Made by a program: the position numbers and the translations under genes. DNA of 64,000 nt from Companilactobacillus formosensis (GTDB lineage: Bacteria; Bacillota; Bacilli; Lactobacillales; Lactobacillaceae). Shown here piece by piece: positions 9,266-18,226 of the stretch; positions within the stretch are counted from its first letter, which is position 1, and each line of letters starts with the position of its first letter. Below the pieces are notes generated by a model. It searched no databases, was not told the DNA's origin, and worked only from the letters and a program-made list of their open reading frames with translations. Location of the stretch: the NCBI RefSeq assembly GCF_005405305.1, contig NZ_BJDU01000003.1, positions 124,001-188,000 of the forward strand, in the 5' to 3' direction.

Positions 9266-10360
9266 ATGACAAAAATTTATGGTGTAGTGGCCGAGTTTAA
9301 TCCGTTTCACAATGGTCATAAAATTTTCATCGATACGATCAAACAAAAATATCACCCTGATGTCTTGATTGCCGTGATGTCAGGCAATTTTGTTCAGCGG
9401 GGTGATTTTGCTGTTTTAGATAAGTGGAATCGAGCTAAGTTAGCAATTGATTTAGGTGTTGATTTAGTTATTGAATTACCACTGGCTTTTGCCGTTCAAC
9501 CGGCAGAATTATTTGCTCAAGGTGCTATGAAGCTATTGAATTTGTTAAAAATCGATACCTTAGTATTCGGAACTGAAAAAGAGCTTGATTTTGTCCAAAT
9601 AGCTCAAAAAATTTTAACGACAGATAATCAATTTGAACAAAACTATCAACAAAGTTCGGCTACTAATTTAACTTCGTATTATCAGAGTTTAGGTATTGAT
9701 ATTGCTGATTTGCCTAATCAAATGTTAGGTTTAAATTATGTTCAACAAATAGAGAAGAATCATTATCCGATTAATTTTCAAACAGTTCTTAGAAAAAGTG
9801 GCTTCAGTGCTACTAGCGTTAGAGCTGATTTGAAATTAGGATCTTCTGTTTCTTCTGAGGTACCTAATTTAACTGATCAATTGATAAATAAGAATCAAAC
9901 TTATACTTGGGATGATTTTTATCCATACTTACGTTATCAAATCATAAATTCTGATCCTTCAGAACTTCATTCAATCTATCAAATGGTTGAAGGACTAGAA
10001 TATAAATTGAAAAAAGAAATTATGGTCAGTAATGATTTTGAAGATTTTTTGGATCGAGTGAAGTCAAAGCGTTATACGAGGGCTCGATTGAGACGATTGA
10101 TGATTTATACTTTGATGAATGTTCAACCGGCAGAAATTGATAATGTTTATAAAAATCCTTATTTGCGAGTATTAGGTTTTAATGATAATGGTCGGAAATA
10201 TTTAAACCAACACAAAAAAGATTTAAATTTAATTACTAAAGTTGGCAAAAAAGAAGCCCGGACTTTAGAATTAGAAATCAGAGCTGATCAAATATTTCAG
10301 CTTCAAAGTAAAAAAACACAAGATTTTGGAAAAATGCCTTATATGAAAGGGGTAAATTAA
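9266..10360 (+). CDS. tmcAL: tRNA(Met) cytidine acetate ligase TmcAL
   Basis: 364 residues. The N-terminal nucleotidyltransferase motif VAEFNPFHNGHKIFID and the MSGNFVQRGDFAVLDKW block are diagnostic of the YlbM/TmcAL family, which forms N4-acetylcytidine at the wobble base of elongator tRNA-Met using acetate and ATP. ATG at 9266 is preferred over the in-frame 9233, since AGAGG at 9256-9260 precedes it and the extension would lie inside the methyltransferase gene. Confidence 0.93.
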   Translation: MTKIYGVVAEFNPFHNGHKIFIDTIKQKYHPDVLIAVMSGNFVQRGDFAVLDKWNRAKLAIDLGVDLVIELPLAFAVQPAELFAQGAMKLLNLLKIDTLVFGTEKELDFVQIAQKILTTDNQFEQNYQQSSATNLTSYYQSLGIDIADLPNQMLGLNYVQQIEKNHYPINFQTVLRKSGFSATSVRADLKLGSSVSSEVPNLTDQLINKNQTYTWDDFYPYLRYQIINSDPSELHSIYQMVEGLEYKLKKEIMVSNDFEDFLDRVKSKRYTRARLRRLMIYTLMNVQPAEIDNVYKNPYLRVLGFNDNGRKYLNQHKKDLNLITKVGKKEARTLELEIRADQIFQLQSKKTQDFGKMPYMKGVN

Positions 10361-10917
10361 TGCTAAATTGGGATGTTCAAGACGTTCGTCGTTATAAAGA
10401 CAAACCGTTTGAATTTGAGGAAGAACTCGATTTAACAAAAGAATTAACTACACGTTCAGAGGATGTTTTAGATGCTGACAAAGTTTCTGTCAAAGGTCAA
10501 TTATTCAATGATAATGGTCTAGTTATTTCTGATGTAAAAATCAAGACTACATTGACTGTTCCTTCAACTCGTAGTTTATTACCAGTAAAATTGCCAGTTG
10601 ATATTCGAGTTAATGAAGCTTATAACGTTGATAGCGTAGCCGATGAAGAAGAATTGGAACAATACAATGTTGTTATACCTGTGGATGATGAAAATCCAAC
10701 TATTAACGTTTATGAATCAGTGATCGACAATATTTTGTTGAGCATTCCTTCAAAAGTTTTAACTAAGAAGGAAGCAGAAGAAAATATTATGCCTTCAGGT
10801 AAAAATTGGGAAGTTATTTCTGAAGATGACTTTAAGAGTCAAAAAGAGGAAGAACATGTTAACCCAGAATTTGCCAAATTAAAAAATTTATTTAATAATA
10901 ATGATGATAAGGAGTAA
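10360..10917 (+). CDS. yceD: DUF177 / YceD family protein
   Basis: 185-residue acidic protein of the YceD (DUF177) family, linked to 23S rRNA accumulation and usually found next to rpmF. The N-terminal WDVQDVRRYKDKPFEFEEEL and the central VPSTRSLLPVKLPV segments match the family. It starts on the last base of tmcAL (coupled). The L32 gene that normally follows is absent here; a terminator lies on the stop codon instead. Confidence 0.9.
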   Translation: MLNWDVQDVRRYKDKPFEFEEELDLTKELTTRSEDVLDADKVSVKGQLFNDNGLVISDVKIKTTLTVPSTRSLLPVKLPVDIRVNEAYNVDSVADEEELEQYNVVIPVDDENPTINVYESVIDNILLSIPSKVLTKKEAEENIMPSGKNWEVISEDDFKSQKEEEHVNPEFAKLKNLFNNNDDKE

Positions 10918-10937
10918 TTATATACTCCTTTTTTATT
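10911..10937 (+). terminator. Terminator after yceD
   Basis: GGAGTA / TACTCC stem overlapping the stop codon of yceD, followed by T6 and further T residues. Confidence 0.8.
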
Positions 10938-10985
10938 TTTTTGTTACTATAGGTATGAGAACAAAAATCGGAGGTAGTTATTATA

Positions 10986-12410
10986 ATGGCAAAACCACAA
11001 ATTGGTGTTATCGGTATGGCTGTTATGGGTAAGAATCTTGCCCTAAACATTGAAAGTCGTGGATATGAAGTAGCAATCTACAATCGTACAGGTTCAAAAA
11101 CTAAAGCGGTTGTTGAAGAACATCCCGACAAGAAATTGGTACCAAGTTATACAATTGAGGATTTCGTTGACTCACTAGAAAAACCACGTCGTATTATGAT
11201 GATGGTTAAAGCTGGTGCTGGTACCGATGCTGTCATCAAGCAACTATTGCCTTTGTTGGACAAGGGTGATGTCTTGATCGATGGTGGTAATACATTCTTC
11301 GAAGATACTATGGAACGTAATGCACGTTTGGACAAATCTGGAATCAACTTCATCGGTATGGGTGTTTCCGGTGGTGAACTTGGTGCCTTGCATGGTCCTT
11401 CATTGATGCCAGGTGGTCAAAAGGAAGCTTATGACTTAGTTGCTCCTATTTTGGAACAAATTTCTGCTAAAGCTGACGAAGATGGCGCACCTTGTGTTAC
11501 ATACATTGGACCAAATGGTGCTGGTCACTATGTCAAGATGGTTCACAATGGTATCGAATATGGTGATATGGAACTTATCGCTGAAAGTTATAACTTATTG
11601 AAGCACTTGTTCAACAATGACGTTGAAAAGATTGCTGAAGTATTCCAAGACTGGAACAAAGGTGAACTTTCAAGTTACTTGATCGATATTACTTCACAAA
11701 TCTTAACTAGAAAAGATGATGAAGGAACAGACGACTACATTGTTAATAAGATCATGGATAAAGCTGGTAACAAGGGTACTGGTAAGTGGAGTTCACAAAG
11801 TGCTCTTGAATTAGGTGTTCCACAATCATTGATCACTGAATCAGTTTACTCACGTTACGTTTCTGCTTACAAAGACGAACGTGTTAAGGCAAGCAAGGTA
11901 TTACCTGCTCCTGAAACAAAACCAGTTGTTAAAGATGTTGATGACTTAGTTGCCAAGATCCGTAAGGCTTTGTACTTCAGTAAGATTATCAGCTATGCTC
12001 AAGGATTTGCTCAAATGAAGGCTGCTTCAGATCACTACGATTGGGATCTTAATTATGGTAAGATTGCTCAAATCTGGCGTGCTGGATGTATCATTCGTGC
12101 TCAATTCCTACAAAAGATCACTGATGCTTATGATGAAGATCCAAAACTAGACAACTTACTACTAGACGATTACTTCAAGGGTATCGTTAAAGAATATCAA
12201 TCAGATGTTCGTGACGTTGTTAGTTTTGCTGTTCAAGCAGGAGTTCCTGTTTCTGGATTTATGGCTGCTATTTCATACTACGACCAATATCGTTCAGAAA
12301 CATTGCCAGCTAATTTGACTCAAGCTCAAAGAGATTACTTTGGTGCTCATACTTATGAAAGAAACGATAAACCAGGTACATTCCACTATACTTGGTATGA
12401 AGAGCAATAA
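10986..12410 (+). CDS. gnd: 6-phosphogluconate dehydrogenase, decarboxylating
   Basis: 474 residues. Oxidises 6-phosphogluconate to ribulose 5-phosphate, CO2 and NADPH in the oxidative pentose phosphate route. The N-terminal Rossmann motif [28 protein letters not shown], the active-site region [21 protein letters not shown] and [20 protein letters not shown] are all intact. GGAGG lies upstream. It has its own terminator and is monocistronic here; rpe at 55.1 kb uses its product. Confidence 0.97.
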   Translation: MAKPQIGVIGMAVMGKNLALNIESRGYEVAIYNRTGSKTKAVVEEHPDKKLVPSYTIEDFVDSLEKPRRIMMMVKAGAGTDAVIKQLLPLLDKGDVLIDGGNTFFEDTMERNARLDKSGINFIGMGVSGGELGALHGPSLMPGGQKEAYDLVAPILEQISAKADEDGAPCVTYIGPNGAGHYVKMVHNGIEYGDMELIAESYNLLKHLFNNDVEKIAEVFQDWNKGELSSYLIDITSQILTRKDDEGTDDYIVNKIMDKAGNKGTGKWSSQSALELGVPQSLITESVYSRYVSAYKDERVKASKVLPAPETKPVVKDVDDLVAKIRKALYFSKIISYAQGFAQMKAASDHYDWDLNYGKIAQIWRAGCIIRAQFLQKITDAYDEDPKLDNLLLDDYFKGIVKEYQSDVRDVVSFAVQAGVPVSGFMAAISYYDQYRSETLPANLTQAQRDYFGAHTYERNDKPGTFHYTWYEEQ

Positions 12411-12429
12411 TTATAAGTTGATATTAAAA

Positions 12430-12459
12430 TTGGGGCGAAAAATCGCCTCTTTTTTTATG
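12430..12459 (+). terminator. Terminator after gnd
   Basis: GGGGCG / CGCCTC stem around an A-rich loop followed by T7. Confidence 0.85.
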
Positions 12460-12608
12460 TTTAAAAAAAAATAAAATAAAAGCTTGTCTTCTTTTAATTT
12501 TTGCTATATGTTAAAATCATTAATGCATTGCCAAAAGCGTGACACATTTTAATTAATGATTAAGCTATAATTAAAGATAATTTAATATTTTATGTATAGG
12601 AGATACGT

Positions 12609-13295
12609 ATGGCTAAAATACTTGTTATTGAAGACGAAGAGAATATGGCAAAATTCGTTCAACTCGAACTTCAACATGAGAATTACGAAGTGACTGTTGA
12701 ACGTGATGGTAGAACCGGACTGGACGCAGCTTTATCTGAAGATTGGGATTTGATTCTTCTAGATTTGATGCTTCCCGAGTTGAATGGTATCGAAGTTTGC
12801 CGTCGTATTCGTCAAGAAAAGAACACACCAATTATTATGATGACAGCACGTGATTCGATAATTGACCGTGTATCTGGATTAGACCACGGGGCTGATGATT
12901 ATATCGTTAAGCCATTTGCAATTGAAGAATTACTAGCTCGCATTCGAGCTTTGTTACGACGAATCGATTTAGATATCGATGTAACAAGAAATAATGATCA
13001 AGTGCTTAAATATAAGAATTTGGTAATTGATAAGACGACTCAAACATTGAAACGTAACGGAGAAGTGATTGACTTGACTCGCCGTGAATACGATTTGTTA
13101 AGTGCATTAATGGAAAATGTCGGCACAGTCTTGAGTCGTGATGACTTACTAGAACGTGTTTGGGGAACAGGTTCATCAACTGAAACTAACGTTGTGGATG
13201 TTTATATCAAATACCTTCGTAATAAAATCGATCGCCTCGGTGCACCTAGTTACATTTCTACTGTCCGTGGTAAAGGGTACGTGATGCGTCGATGA
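12609..13295 (+). CDS. OmpR-family response regulator
   Basis: 228 residues. Receiver domain with acidic pocket EDEE (8-11), phospho-acceptor Asp52 in LILLDLMLPELNG, Thr in MMTA and Lys in IVKPF, then a winged-helix DNA-binding domain ending STVRGKGYVMRR. It overlaps the next gene by 4 bp (ATGA), so the kinase is its partner. Closest in style to ArlR/CsrR-type regulators of Bacillota; the regulon cannot be read from the window. AGGAGA precedes the ATG. Confidence 0.95.
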   Translation: MAKILVIEDEENMAKFVQLELQHENYEVTVERDGRTGLDAALSEDWDLILLDLMLPELNGIEVCRRIRQEKNTPIIMMTARDSIIDRVSGLDHGADDYIVKPFAIEELLARIRALLRRIDLDIDVTRNNDQVLKYKNLVIDKTTQTLKRNGEVIDLTRREYDLLSALMENVGTVLSRDDLLERVWGTGSSTETNVVDVYIKYLRNKIDRLGAPSYISTVRGKGYVMRR

Positions 13296-14383
13296 GAATT
13301 TCGATTAGATTTAAATGGACTGCTTTGATTTCTATTGTAATTTTGTTAGCCTACATTTTTGTCAGTGTCTTAGCAATGAGAACTGTCCAAACTGTTGCTT
13401 CAGTCAATGAAATCAATAATTTTACTCTGAAATTAGTTATTGGTGGAGTAGTAGTCTTTCTTTTGGGAATTGTTTTGTCATTTTATGCTGTTACTTTGGT
13501 TTTGAATGATCTGAAAAAAATCAATAAAACAATTGATGATTTGAATAAAAAACCAGATTCAGATTCTCGTATTAAATTACGTAAGAGAAATGATGAAATT
13601 TATGATTTAACCATTAATATCAATAAGATGCTCGATCGTATGCAGGCTTATACTAATCAGCAAAAAGAGTTCGTGGAAGATGTTTCGCATGAATTAAGAA
13701 CTCCAGTAGCTGTTTTGGAAGGTCATTTGAGCATGCTGCAACGTTGGGGTAAAGACGACCCTGAAGTATTAAATGATTCAATCAATTCCTCTTTGCAAGA
13801 ATTAAAACGTATGCAATCCTTGATTCAAGAGATGCTAGATCTTACACGTGTTGAACAGATCGACAGTGCATATCTGGAGCAAACAACTGAAGTTAAGCCT
13901 TTGTTTACGCAAGTAGCAAACGACTTCAAAATGTTGCATCCAGATTTTGTGATCAATTTTGATGACGATATCCGTGAGGGTAGTGAAGTTAAGATCTACC
14001 GTAATCACTTGGAGCAAGTATTGGTAATTTTGTTGGATAATGCTTTCAAATATTCAGCAGACCGCAAAGAAATTAATTTTGCTGCTTCGACTAACTCCGC
14101 TTTGTTAGAGGTGGTAGTCCAGGATTATGGCTTAGGAATCGCAAAAAACGACCTGAAGCGCATTTTCAATCGATTTTATAGAGTTGACAAGGCTCGCTCT
14201 AGAAAACGTGGAGGAAACGGTTTAGGGCTTTCTATCGCCAAACGACTGATTGAAATCTATCATGGTAGTCTAGAAGTTGAAAGTGTCGTTGGCTCTGGAA
14301 CTGTCTTTAAGATTGAATTGCCATTAGTGCAAGTTAAATCCGAAGAAGAACAAACTGAAAAAGAAAATGAAACTGAAAAATAA
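13292..14383 (+). CDS. Sensor histidine kinase, ArlS-like
   Basis: 363 residues. Two membrane helices (about 9-30 and 45-68) enclose a very short outer loop of roughly 15 residues, so it may sense membrane or intramembrane signals. Then come a HAMP-like linker, a HisKA domain with His133 in FVEDVSHELRTPVAVLEGHL, and a HATPase domain with N box LVILLDNAFKYS, G1 DYGLGI and G2 GGNGLGLSI. The H-box context WGKDDPEVLNDS is typical of ArlS-type kinases. The tail is rich in Glu, Lys and Thr. Confidence 0.94.
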   Translation: MRISIRFKWTALISIVILLAYIFVSVLAMRTVQTVASVNEINNFTLKLVIGGVVVFLLGIVLSFYAVTLVLNDLKKINKTIDDLNKKPDSDSRIKLRKRNDEIYDLTININKMLDRMQAYTNQQKEFVEDVSHELRTPVAVLEGHLSMLQRWGKDDPEVLNDSINSSLQELKRMQSLIQEMLDLTRVEQIDSAYLEQTTEVKPLFTQVANDFKMLHPDFVINFDDDIREGSEVKIYRNHLEQVLVILLDNAFKYSADRKEINFAASTNSALLEVVVQDYGLGIAKNDLKRIFNRFYRVDKARSRKRGGNGLGLSIAKRLIEIYHGSLEVESVVGSGTVFKIELPLVQVKSEEEQTEKENETEK

Positions 14384-14435
14384 TAATATTTTTCCAGATT
14401 TATTTTTTTAAAAATTAGATTAGTGATAGAATTCT

Positions 14436-14597
14436 GTCCTCCATAGCAAAGCAAATTTGGCTGGAACAATGTGGGCACGACTTGGAGCCTTTGCTAAGCC
14501 CAAGTTCGGGCAAAGTCTTCAAGCTCGGCATTATTCTAAGCAATAAATTGCTAAGAATAATTTCACATTTGAGCCAGTTTGCTTTGCTATTCCGGAC
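14436..14597. repeat. Structured repeat-like element, three-way-junction fold
   Basis: Outer arms at 14436-14473 and 14564-14597 are complementary over about 28-34 bases with small bulges (core ATAGCAAAGCAAA / TTTGCTTTGCTAT, then GGCT / AGCC and ATGTG / CACAT). Two internal hairpins are enclosed: 14481-14523 and 14530-14561, the latter with 14-base arms and one mismatch. The result is a compact Y-shaped fold on either strand. No protein is encoded. It could be a small RNA, a non-autonomous mobile repeat or both. It follows the kinase gene by about 50 bp; no target duplication is obvious. Confidence 0.7.
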
Positions 14598-14624
14598 TAG
14601 ATAGTGGTTTTAATTTAAAAGTTG

Positions 14625-14676
14625 ATAGCGTCTATTCGGTGTCCTAATTAGGGTGCCTGAATGGACGCTATTTTGA
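14625..14676. terminator. Long hairpin, probable terminator
   Basis: About 21-bp imperfect stem from ATAGCGTC to GACGCTAT with loop near TAATTA, followed by TTTTGATTTG. It probably stops transcription from the two-component operon before the amidase gene. It is longer than other terminators in the window and directly follows the folded element, so it may belong to the same unit. Confidence 0.65.
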
Positions 14677-14831
14677 TTTGTTTGAATCGGTAGTGGCAGC
14701 TTTATGGATGGTTCGTTCAGTACGTTCCGGCATCCGCAAACTCAAAAATATTCCTAATATTAAGTTATTGTTACAGTACTTGTAATAAAGTACTTTTGCT
14801 AGTAATTTAAAACTTATAAGGGGATAGAAAA

Positions 14832-15728
14832 ATGAAGAAAAAACTAGGGATAGCTGTTTTAGCAGTGAGTTTTTTAGCTTTTCTATTTATGGGGACAACT
14901 CAGAATGCTTCTGCACAAACAGTTAACGACTATATTATTAGCAATCAGATCAAACCGGCGGCGATTCAAAACCGAGAGGGGACTTTTAGTGAATGGTTTC
15001 CTTACGAAAATGGCGTTGGTAAACCAGAAGGAATCGTAATTCATGAAACAGCTGATAATAATGCAACGGCTGAAGATGAAGTGCAGTACTTTAATAATAA
15101 TTGGCCTAGAATTGAAGCTTATGTACACGCTTTTGTCGATAATAATGAAATTATCAATATCCACAATACCGACTATGGTGTTTGGGGTGCTGGGCCTACT
15201 GCCAATGCTAAATTTATTCAAGTAGAACTATGTCGAACACATGATTATGATTCGTTTGCCCGTTCAATTGCCAATGACGCTTATTATGCTGCTAGTAAAT
15301 TACTGCAATACAACATACCTGACGAACCTGAAAAAACTATTGTTTCGCACAACCAAGTGAGTCTCACTTATCATGAAACAAATCATAGCGATCCAACCGG
15401 CTATTTTAAAAATCAAGGTTACAGTATGTATCAGCTCTACGACATGATTGGATACTATTACAATAATTTAAAGACGACAGGTAACGCTTATGGAATCAAT
15501 GCTGCTACTCAAGAAGCTGTCGATCCTAATTCTACGATTAAGGTGGATAATAAGAATGGCAGTTATGTACCATTAGTTGCTTTTAACAATAATCAGATGA
15601 CTAAGATCATGAATCGAGCATTAGCAAACCATACAGCTTGGTATACTGATCAAACTAAAAATATCAATGGAGTGACTTATCACCGTGTTGCTACGAATGA
15701 GTGGGTTGCTGCAAGTTATCTAGAGTAA
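14832..15728 (+). CDS. Secreted N-acetylmuramoyl-L-alanine amidase (Amidase_2)
   Basis: 298 residues. Signal peptide about 1-28 (KKKLGIAVLAVSFLAFLF, cleavage near ASA-QT). Amidase_2/PGRP-like domain about 55-205: zinc ligand candidates His in VIHETADNN, His in the VSHNQV segment region and the HSDPTGYF motif, which matches the usual H..DP. The C-terminal 70 residues (SYVPLVAF ... HRVATNEWVAASYLE) resemble an SH3-like or surface-attachment repeat. Probable role: peptidoglycan turnover or autolysis. AAGGGG upstream sets the ATG. An inverted repeat AGTACTT/AAGTACT at 14776-14795 lies in its promoter region. Confidence 0.88.
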   Translation: MKKKLGIAVLAVSFLAFLFMGTTQNASAQTVNDYIISNQIKPAAIQNREGTFSEWFPYENGVGKPEGIVIHETADNNATAEDEVQYFNNNWPRIEAYVHAFVDNNEIINIHNTDYGVWGAGPTANAKFIQVELCRTHDYDSFARSIANDAYYAASKLLQYNIPDEPEKTIVSHNQVSLTYHETNHSDPTGYFKNQGYSMYQLYDMIGYYYNNLKTTGNAYGINAATQEAVDPNSTIKVDNKNGSYVPLVAFNNNQMTKIMNRALANHTAWYTDQTKNINGVTYHRVATNEWVAASYLE

Positions 15729-15773
15729 AAAAATAAGTAAAACTCTAAAATTGAGTTTTACTTATTTTTTTAT
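15729..15773. terminator. Bidirectional terminator between amidase and yidC
   Basis: 15-bp perfect stem AAATAAGTAAAACTC / GAGTTTTACTTATTT flanked by A and T runs, so it can serve both convergent genes. Confidence 0.92.
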
Positions 15774-16765
15774 TTCTTATTGCGATTTTGTTTGCCTTTA
15801 TTCAATTCACGAATATTTTTATGAATTTCATTGGCTTCGGCTTTTTGTTTAGAAGTGTTGGCTGTAGTACCACTTGTTGTACTTGTGCCGTCTGCTTGGA
15901 GCATTTCATCAAGCATTTCTTTAGTTACAACGATTTTAACTGGGTTCTTAGCTAACTCTTCATCAGTCTTCTTTCTAATTCTAGGCGTAACCACGTAGTT
16001 AGTAATGAGTTGTTGGATAACAATTACGACACCACCAACTAAGAAGTAAAGTGCAAGGGCTGCTGTTGAAATCATGGAGATGAAGAAAGTCATCATCGGA
16101 CTCATCAACAACATAGTTTGCATTTGTTTTCTTTGTTCCTTTGGAACGATTTGAAGTGACATCCAACCTTGAACTAAGTAGAACAAAGTAGCAACAATAG
16201 CAATTACTATACTAGGTTTTCCAAGTGGAATTGAAAGGAATGTAGCTGAACCAATATTTTTAGAATATTGTACGGCTTGATAAATACCAATCAAAATAGG
16301 CATTTGTAGTAATAATGGCAAACAACCCATACCACCAGTCAAACTCAAATTGTTAGCCTTGTAAACCTGCATCATTAAGCTACTGATCTTTTGTTGTGCA
16401 TCAGGACCCTTAGCTTTCTTTTGTGCTTCTTGAATCAATTTCAATTGTGGTTGAACAGCACGCATTTTTTCTTGTTGAGTCGTTGATTTATATTGTTGGT
16501 TCAATGATAGAGGAACCAAAATCAAACGAACTACAAAAGAGATAATCATGATTCCCCAAGCATAGGCATTGGTACCACCGACTGCTTCTGCGGTCTTCAT
16601 GATCAAATTTTGGAACGGAATTCCTAGCCATTTGTAAATGAAACCATATGGCCCACTAGTTGGAGCATGAAGGTTAGTTGTACCTTGTGCACACCCCGTC
16701 AAAACTAGTGTCAGTACTAAAACTAAAGACAGCACTGATAAATATTTGACGTATTTTTTATTCAC
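15770..16765 (-). CDS. yidC: Membrane protein insertase YidC
   Basis: 331 residues, YidC/Oxa1/SpoIIIJ family. Lipoprotein signal with lipobox LVLTGC (Cys about 25), then five membrane helices: about 60-80, 135-155, 180-200, 215-235 and 235-255. The basic tail ends KGKQNRNKK and should contact the ribosome. It inserts membrane proteins with or without SecYEG. Usually beside rnpA or acylphosphatase in lactobacilli; here acyP is the divergent-side neighbour on the same strand, 59 bp upstream. Confidence 0.96.
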   Translation of the reverse strand: MNKKYVKYLSVLSLVLVLTLVLTGCAQGTTNLHAPTSGPYGFIYKWLGIPFQNLIMKTAEAVGGTNAYAWGIMIISFVVRLILVPLSLNQQYKSTTQQEKMRAVQPQLKLIQEAQKKAKGPDAQQKISSLMMQVYKANNLSLTGGMGCLPLLLQMPILIGIYQAVQYSKNIGSATFLSIPLGKPSIVIAIVATLFYLVQGWMSLQIVPKEQRKQMQTMLLMSPMMTFFISMISTAALALYFLVGGVVIVIQQLITNYVVTPRIRKKTDEELAKNPVKIVVTKEMLDEMLQADGTSTTSGTTANTSKQKAEANEIHKNIRELNKGKQNRNKK

Positions 16766-16824
16766 TTAAATAAACCACCCTTTTAATCGTATACAAAGTA
16801 ATATACGTTAACTCATTTGACGTT

Positions 16825-17100
16825 TCAACCAATCACAGTGAATTTTGTGTAATGTTGTAAGTCGTCAGAAAAAGTATAGTCCATTTTGGTAACTTTTCCA
16901 AAGGGTGAAGGAGAAGATTTAACACGATTTAAAAAAATATAAAGTACTTTTTGATCCGCTTCAGCCTCAATTGAAACAGATCCGTCGATTTCGTTTTGTA
17001 CAGTTCCGTTGACGCCCAGCTCTTGAGCTACTTGAAAAGTTGAATAACGAAACCCCACGCCTTGAACGAGTCCGTCGACATTAATGGAAAGATGTTTCAC
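16825..17100 (-). CDS. acyP: Acylphosphatase
   Basis: Small 91-residue enzyme that hydrolyses carboxyl-phosphate bonds. The signature VDGLVQGVGFRYSTFQVAQ carries the catalytic Arg and the GxVQGVGFR loop; the catalytic Asn is expected in the GVNGTVQNEIDG segment. I chose GTG at 17100 because GAGGTG is six bases upstream of it; the in-frame GTG at 17109 is part of that Shine-Dalgarno sequence. Transcribed away from the rRNA methyltransferase gene and ahead of yidC. Confidence 0.93.
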   Translation of the reverse strand: MKHLSINVDGLVQGVGFRYSTFQVAQELGVNGTVQNEIDGSVSIEAEADQKVLYIFLNRVKSSPSPFGKVTKMDYTFSDDLQHYTKFTVIG

Positions 17101-17164
17101 ACGTATCACCTCAAATCTTTGAATGTGTTAATATCTATATTATAGAACAAGAGGGATGGATTAT

Positions 17165-17926
17165 ATGAAGTATATCGAATCGAAAAAAAATGACGAAATT
17201 AAACAACTAAAGAAGTTGTCCGCAACTAAAAACATTCGTAAGACTGGTACATACATGATTGAAGGCTTTCATTTAGTTAGAGAAGCTGACCAATATGAAC
17301 AAGATTTTGTTAAATTATTGGTAACCGAAAAGTATCAAGAAGACCGTCTCGTTAAAAAATATCATGAAATTGCTGTAACTATTTCTGAAGACGTAGCTAA
17401 AGACTTGTCAGAAACAAAAACTCCCCAAGGAATCTTTGCAGTCATCAAAGTTCAAAATAGTGATGATTTGACTGAATTTTCTGGTAAGTGGGTTATGATG
17501 GATGACGTCCAAGATCCTGGCAATGTAGGAACAATTGTTAGAACTGCCGATGCAGCTGGATATGATGGTGTAATTACAAGTATGGATACCGCCGACTTTT
17601 ATCAACCAAAGGTCCAACGTTCAATGCAAGGTAGCCAATTCCATTTGCCAATTTATCGTATGGATATCGATAAGGCTATCAACTTGGCTAAAAAATCTGG
17701 TTTAACAATTTATGGATCAGAAGTGAATGCTCAAGCTAAGCCTTATACACAATTAGAAAAACAAGATCAATTTGCTTTGATCATGGGTAACGAAGCTCAT
17801 GGTGTCAGTCAAAATGTCTTGAACGCAACCGATGAAAATATTTATATCCCAATTCTCGGAAAAGCTGAATCCCTTAACGTAGCGGTTGCGGCTGGTGTTT
17901 TGATGTACGGTTTACAAACGTTATAA
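17165..17926 (+). CDS. TrmH-family RNA 2'-O-ribose methyltransferase
   Basis: About 253 residues. N-terminal substrate-binding domain (YMIEGFHLVREA), then the SPOUT knot with the three motifs MDDVQDPGNVGTIVRTADA, LIMGNEAHGVS and IPILGKAESLNVAVAAGVLMY. The family methylates rRNA or tRNA; the YsgA-type location upstream of pheST is conserved in Bacillota. ATG at 17165 is preferred to 17156, as GAGGG at 17151-17155 directly abuts the first ATG. The exact target nucleotide is unknown. Confidence 0.92.
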   Translation: MKYIESKKNDEIKQLKKLSATKNIRKTGTYMIEGFHLVREADQYEQDFVKLLVTEKYQEDRLVKKYHEIAVTISEDVAKDLSETKTPQGIFAVIKVQNSDDLTEFSGKWVMMDDVQDPGNVGTIVRTADAAGYDGVITSMDTADFYQPKVQRSMQGSQFHLPIYRMDIDKAINLAKKSGLTIYGSEVNAQAKPYTQLEKQDQFALIMGNEAHGVSQNVLNATDENIYIPILGKAESLNVAVAAGVLMYGLQTL

Positions 17927-17928
17927 AC

Positions 17929-17956
17929 TTGCGAAACTTTTTAATTTTTGTATAAT
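17929..17956 (+). promoter_or_regulatory. Promoter of pheST
   Basis: TTGCGA at 17929-17934 and TATAAT at 17951-17956, 16-bp spacer, just past the stop of the methyltransferase gene and upstream of the T-box. Confidence 0.7.
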
Positions 17957-17974
17957 CATTTGTATAAATAATAT

Positions 17975-18174
17975 TTGAACTTTGACGAAAAATAGTAACT
18001 GTGGCATTTATGACAGGAAGAGCCGGCAACTGAGATAGGCTTGATAAATAAAACAGCGAATTCACTTTCTGAGTTTTTAGTTAGTTACTATATAACTACT
18101 TGAGTGCATGTTTAACATGAACTAGGGTGGTACCGCGAGTCCTCGTCCCTTATTTGGGATGGGGACTTTTTTAT
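17975..18174 (+). promoter_or_regulatory. T-box riboswitch, phenylalanine type, of pheST
   Basis: The core GGGTGGTACCGCG is at 18125-18137. It is followed by a terminator stem AGTCCTCGTCCC / GGGATGGGGACT with T6 (18138-18173). A GAA-TTC-ACT stretch at about 18058-18066 offers TTC (Phe) as the specifier codon, in agreement with the genes controlled. This leader accounts for the 300-bp gap before pheS. Confidence 0.93.
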
Positions 18175-18226
18175 GTAGGCACATTTAAGAATTCCAGAAT
18201 CAGTTTTATCACCAAGGAGGAAAAAA

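Noticed and set aside
14436-14597. Insertion sequence remnant
   Set aside because: Inverted arms are present, but no transposase fragment and no target-site duplication is visible, so I call it only a structured repeat-like element.
14883-15221. 112-codon minus-strand frame opposite the amidase gene
   Set aside because: A shadow of a real gene with clear signal peptide and catalytic motifs; composition looks random.
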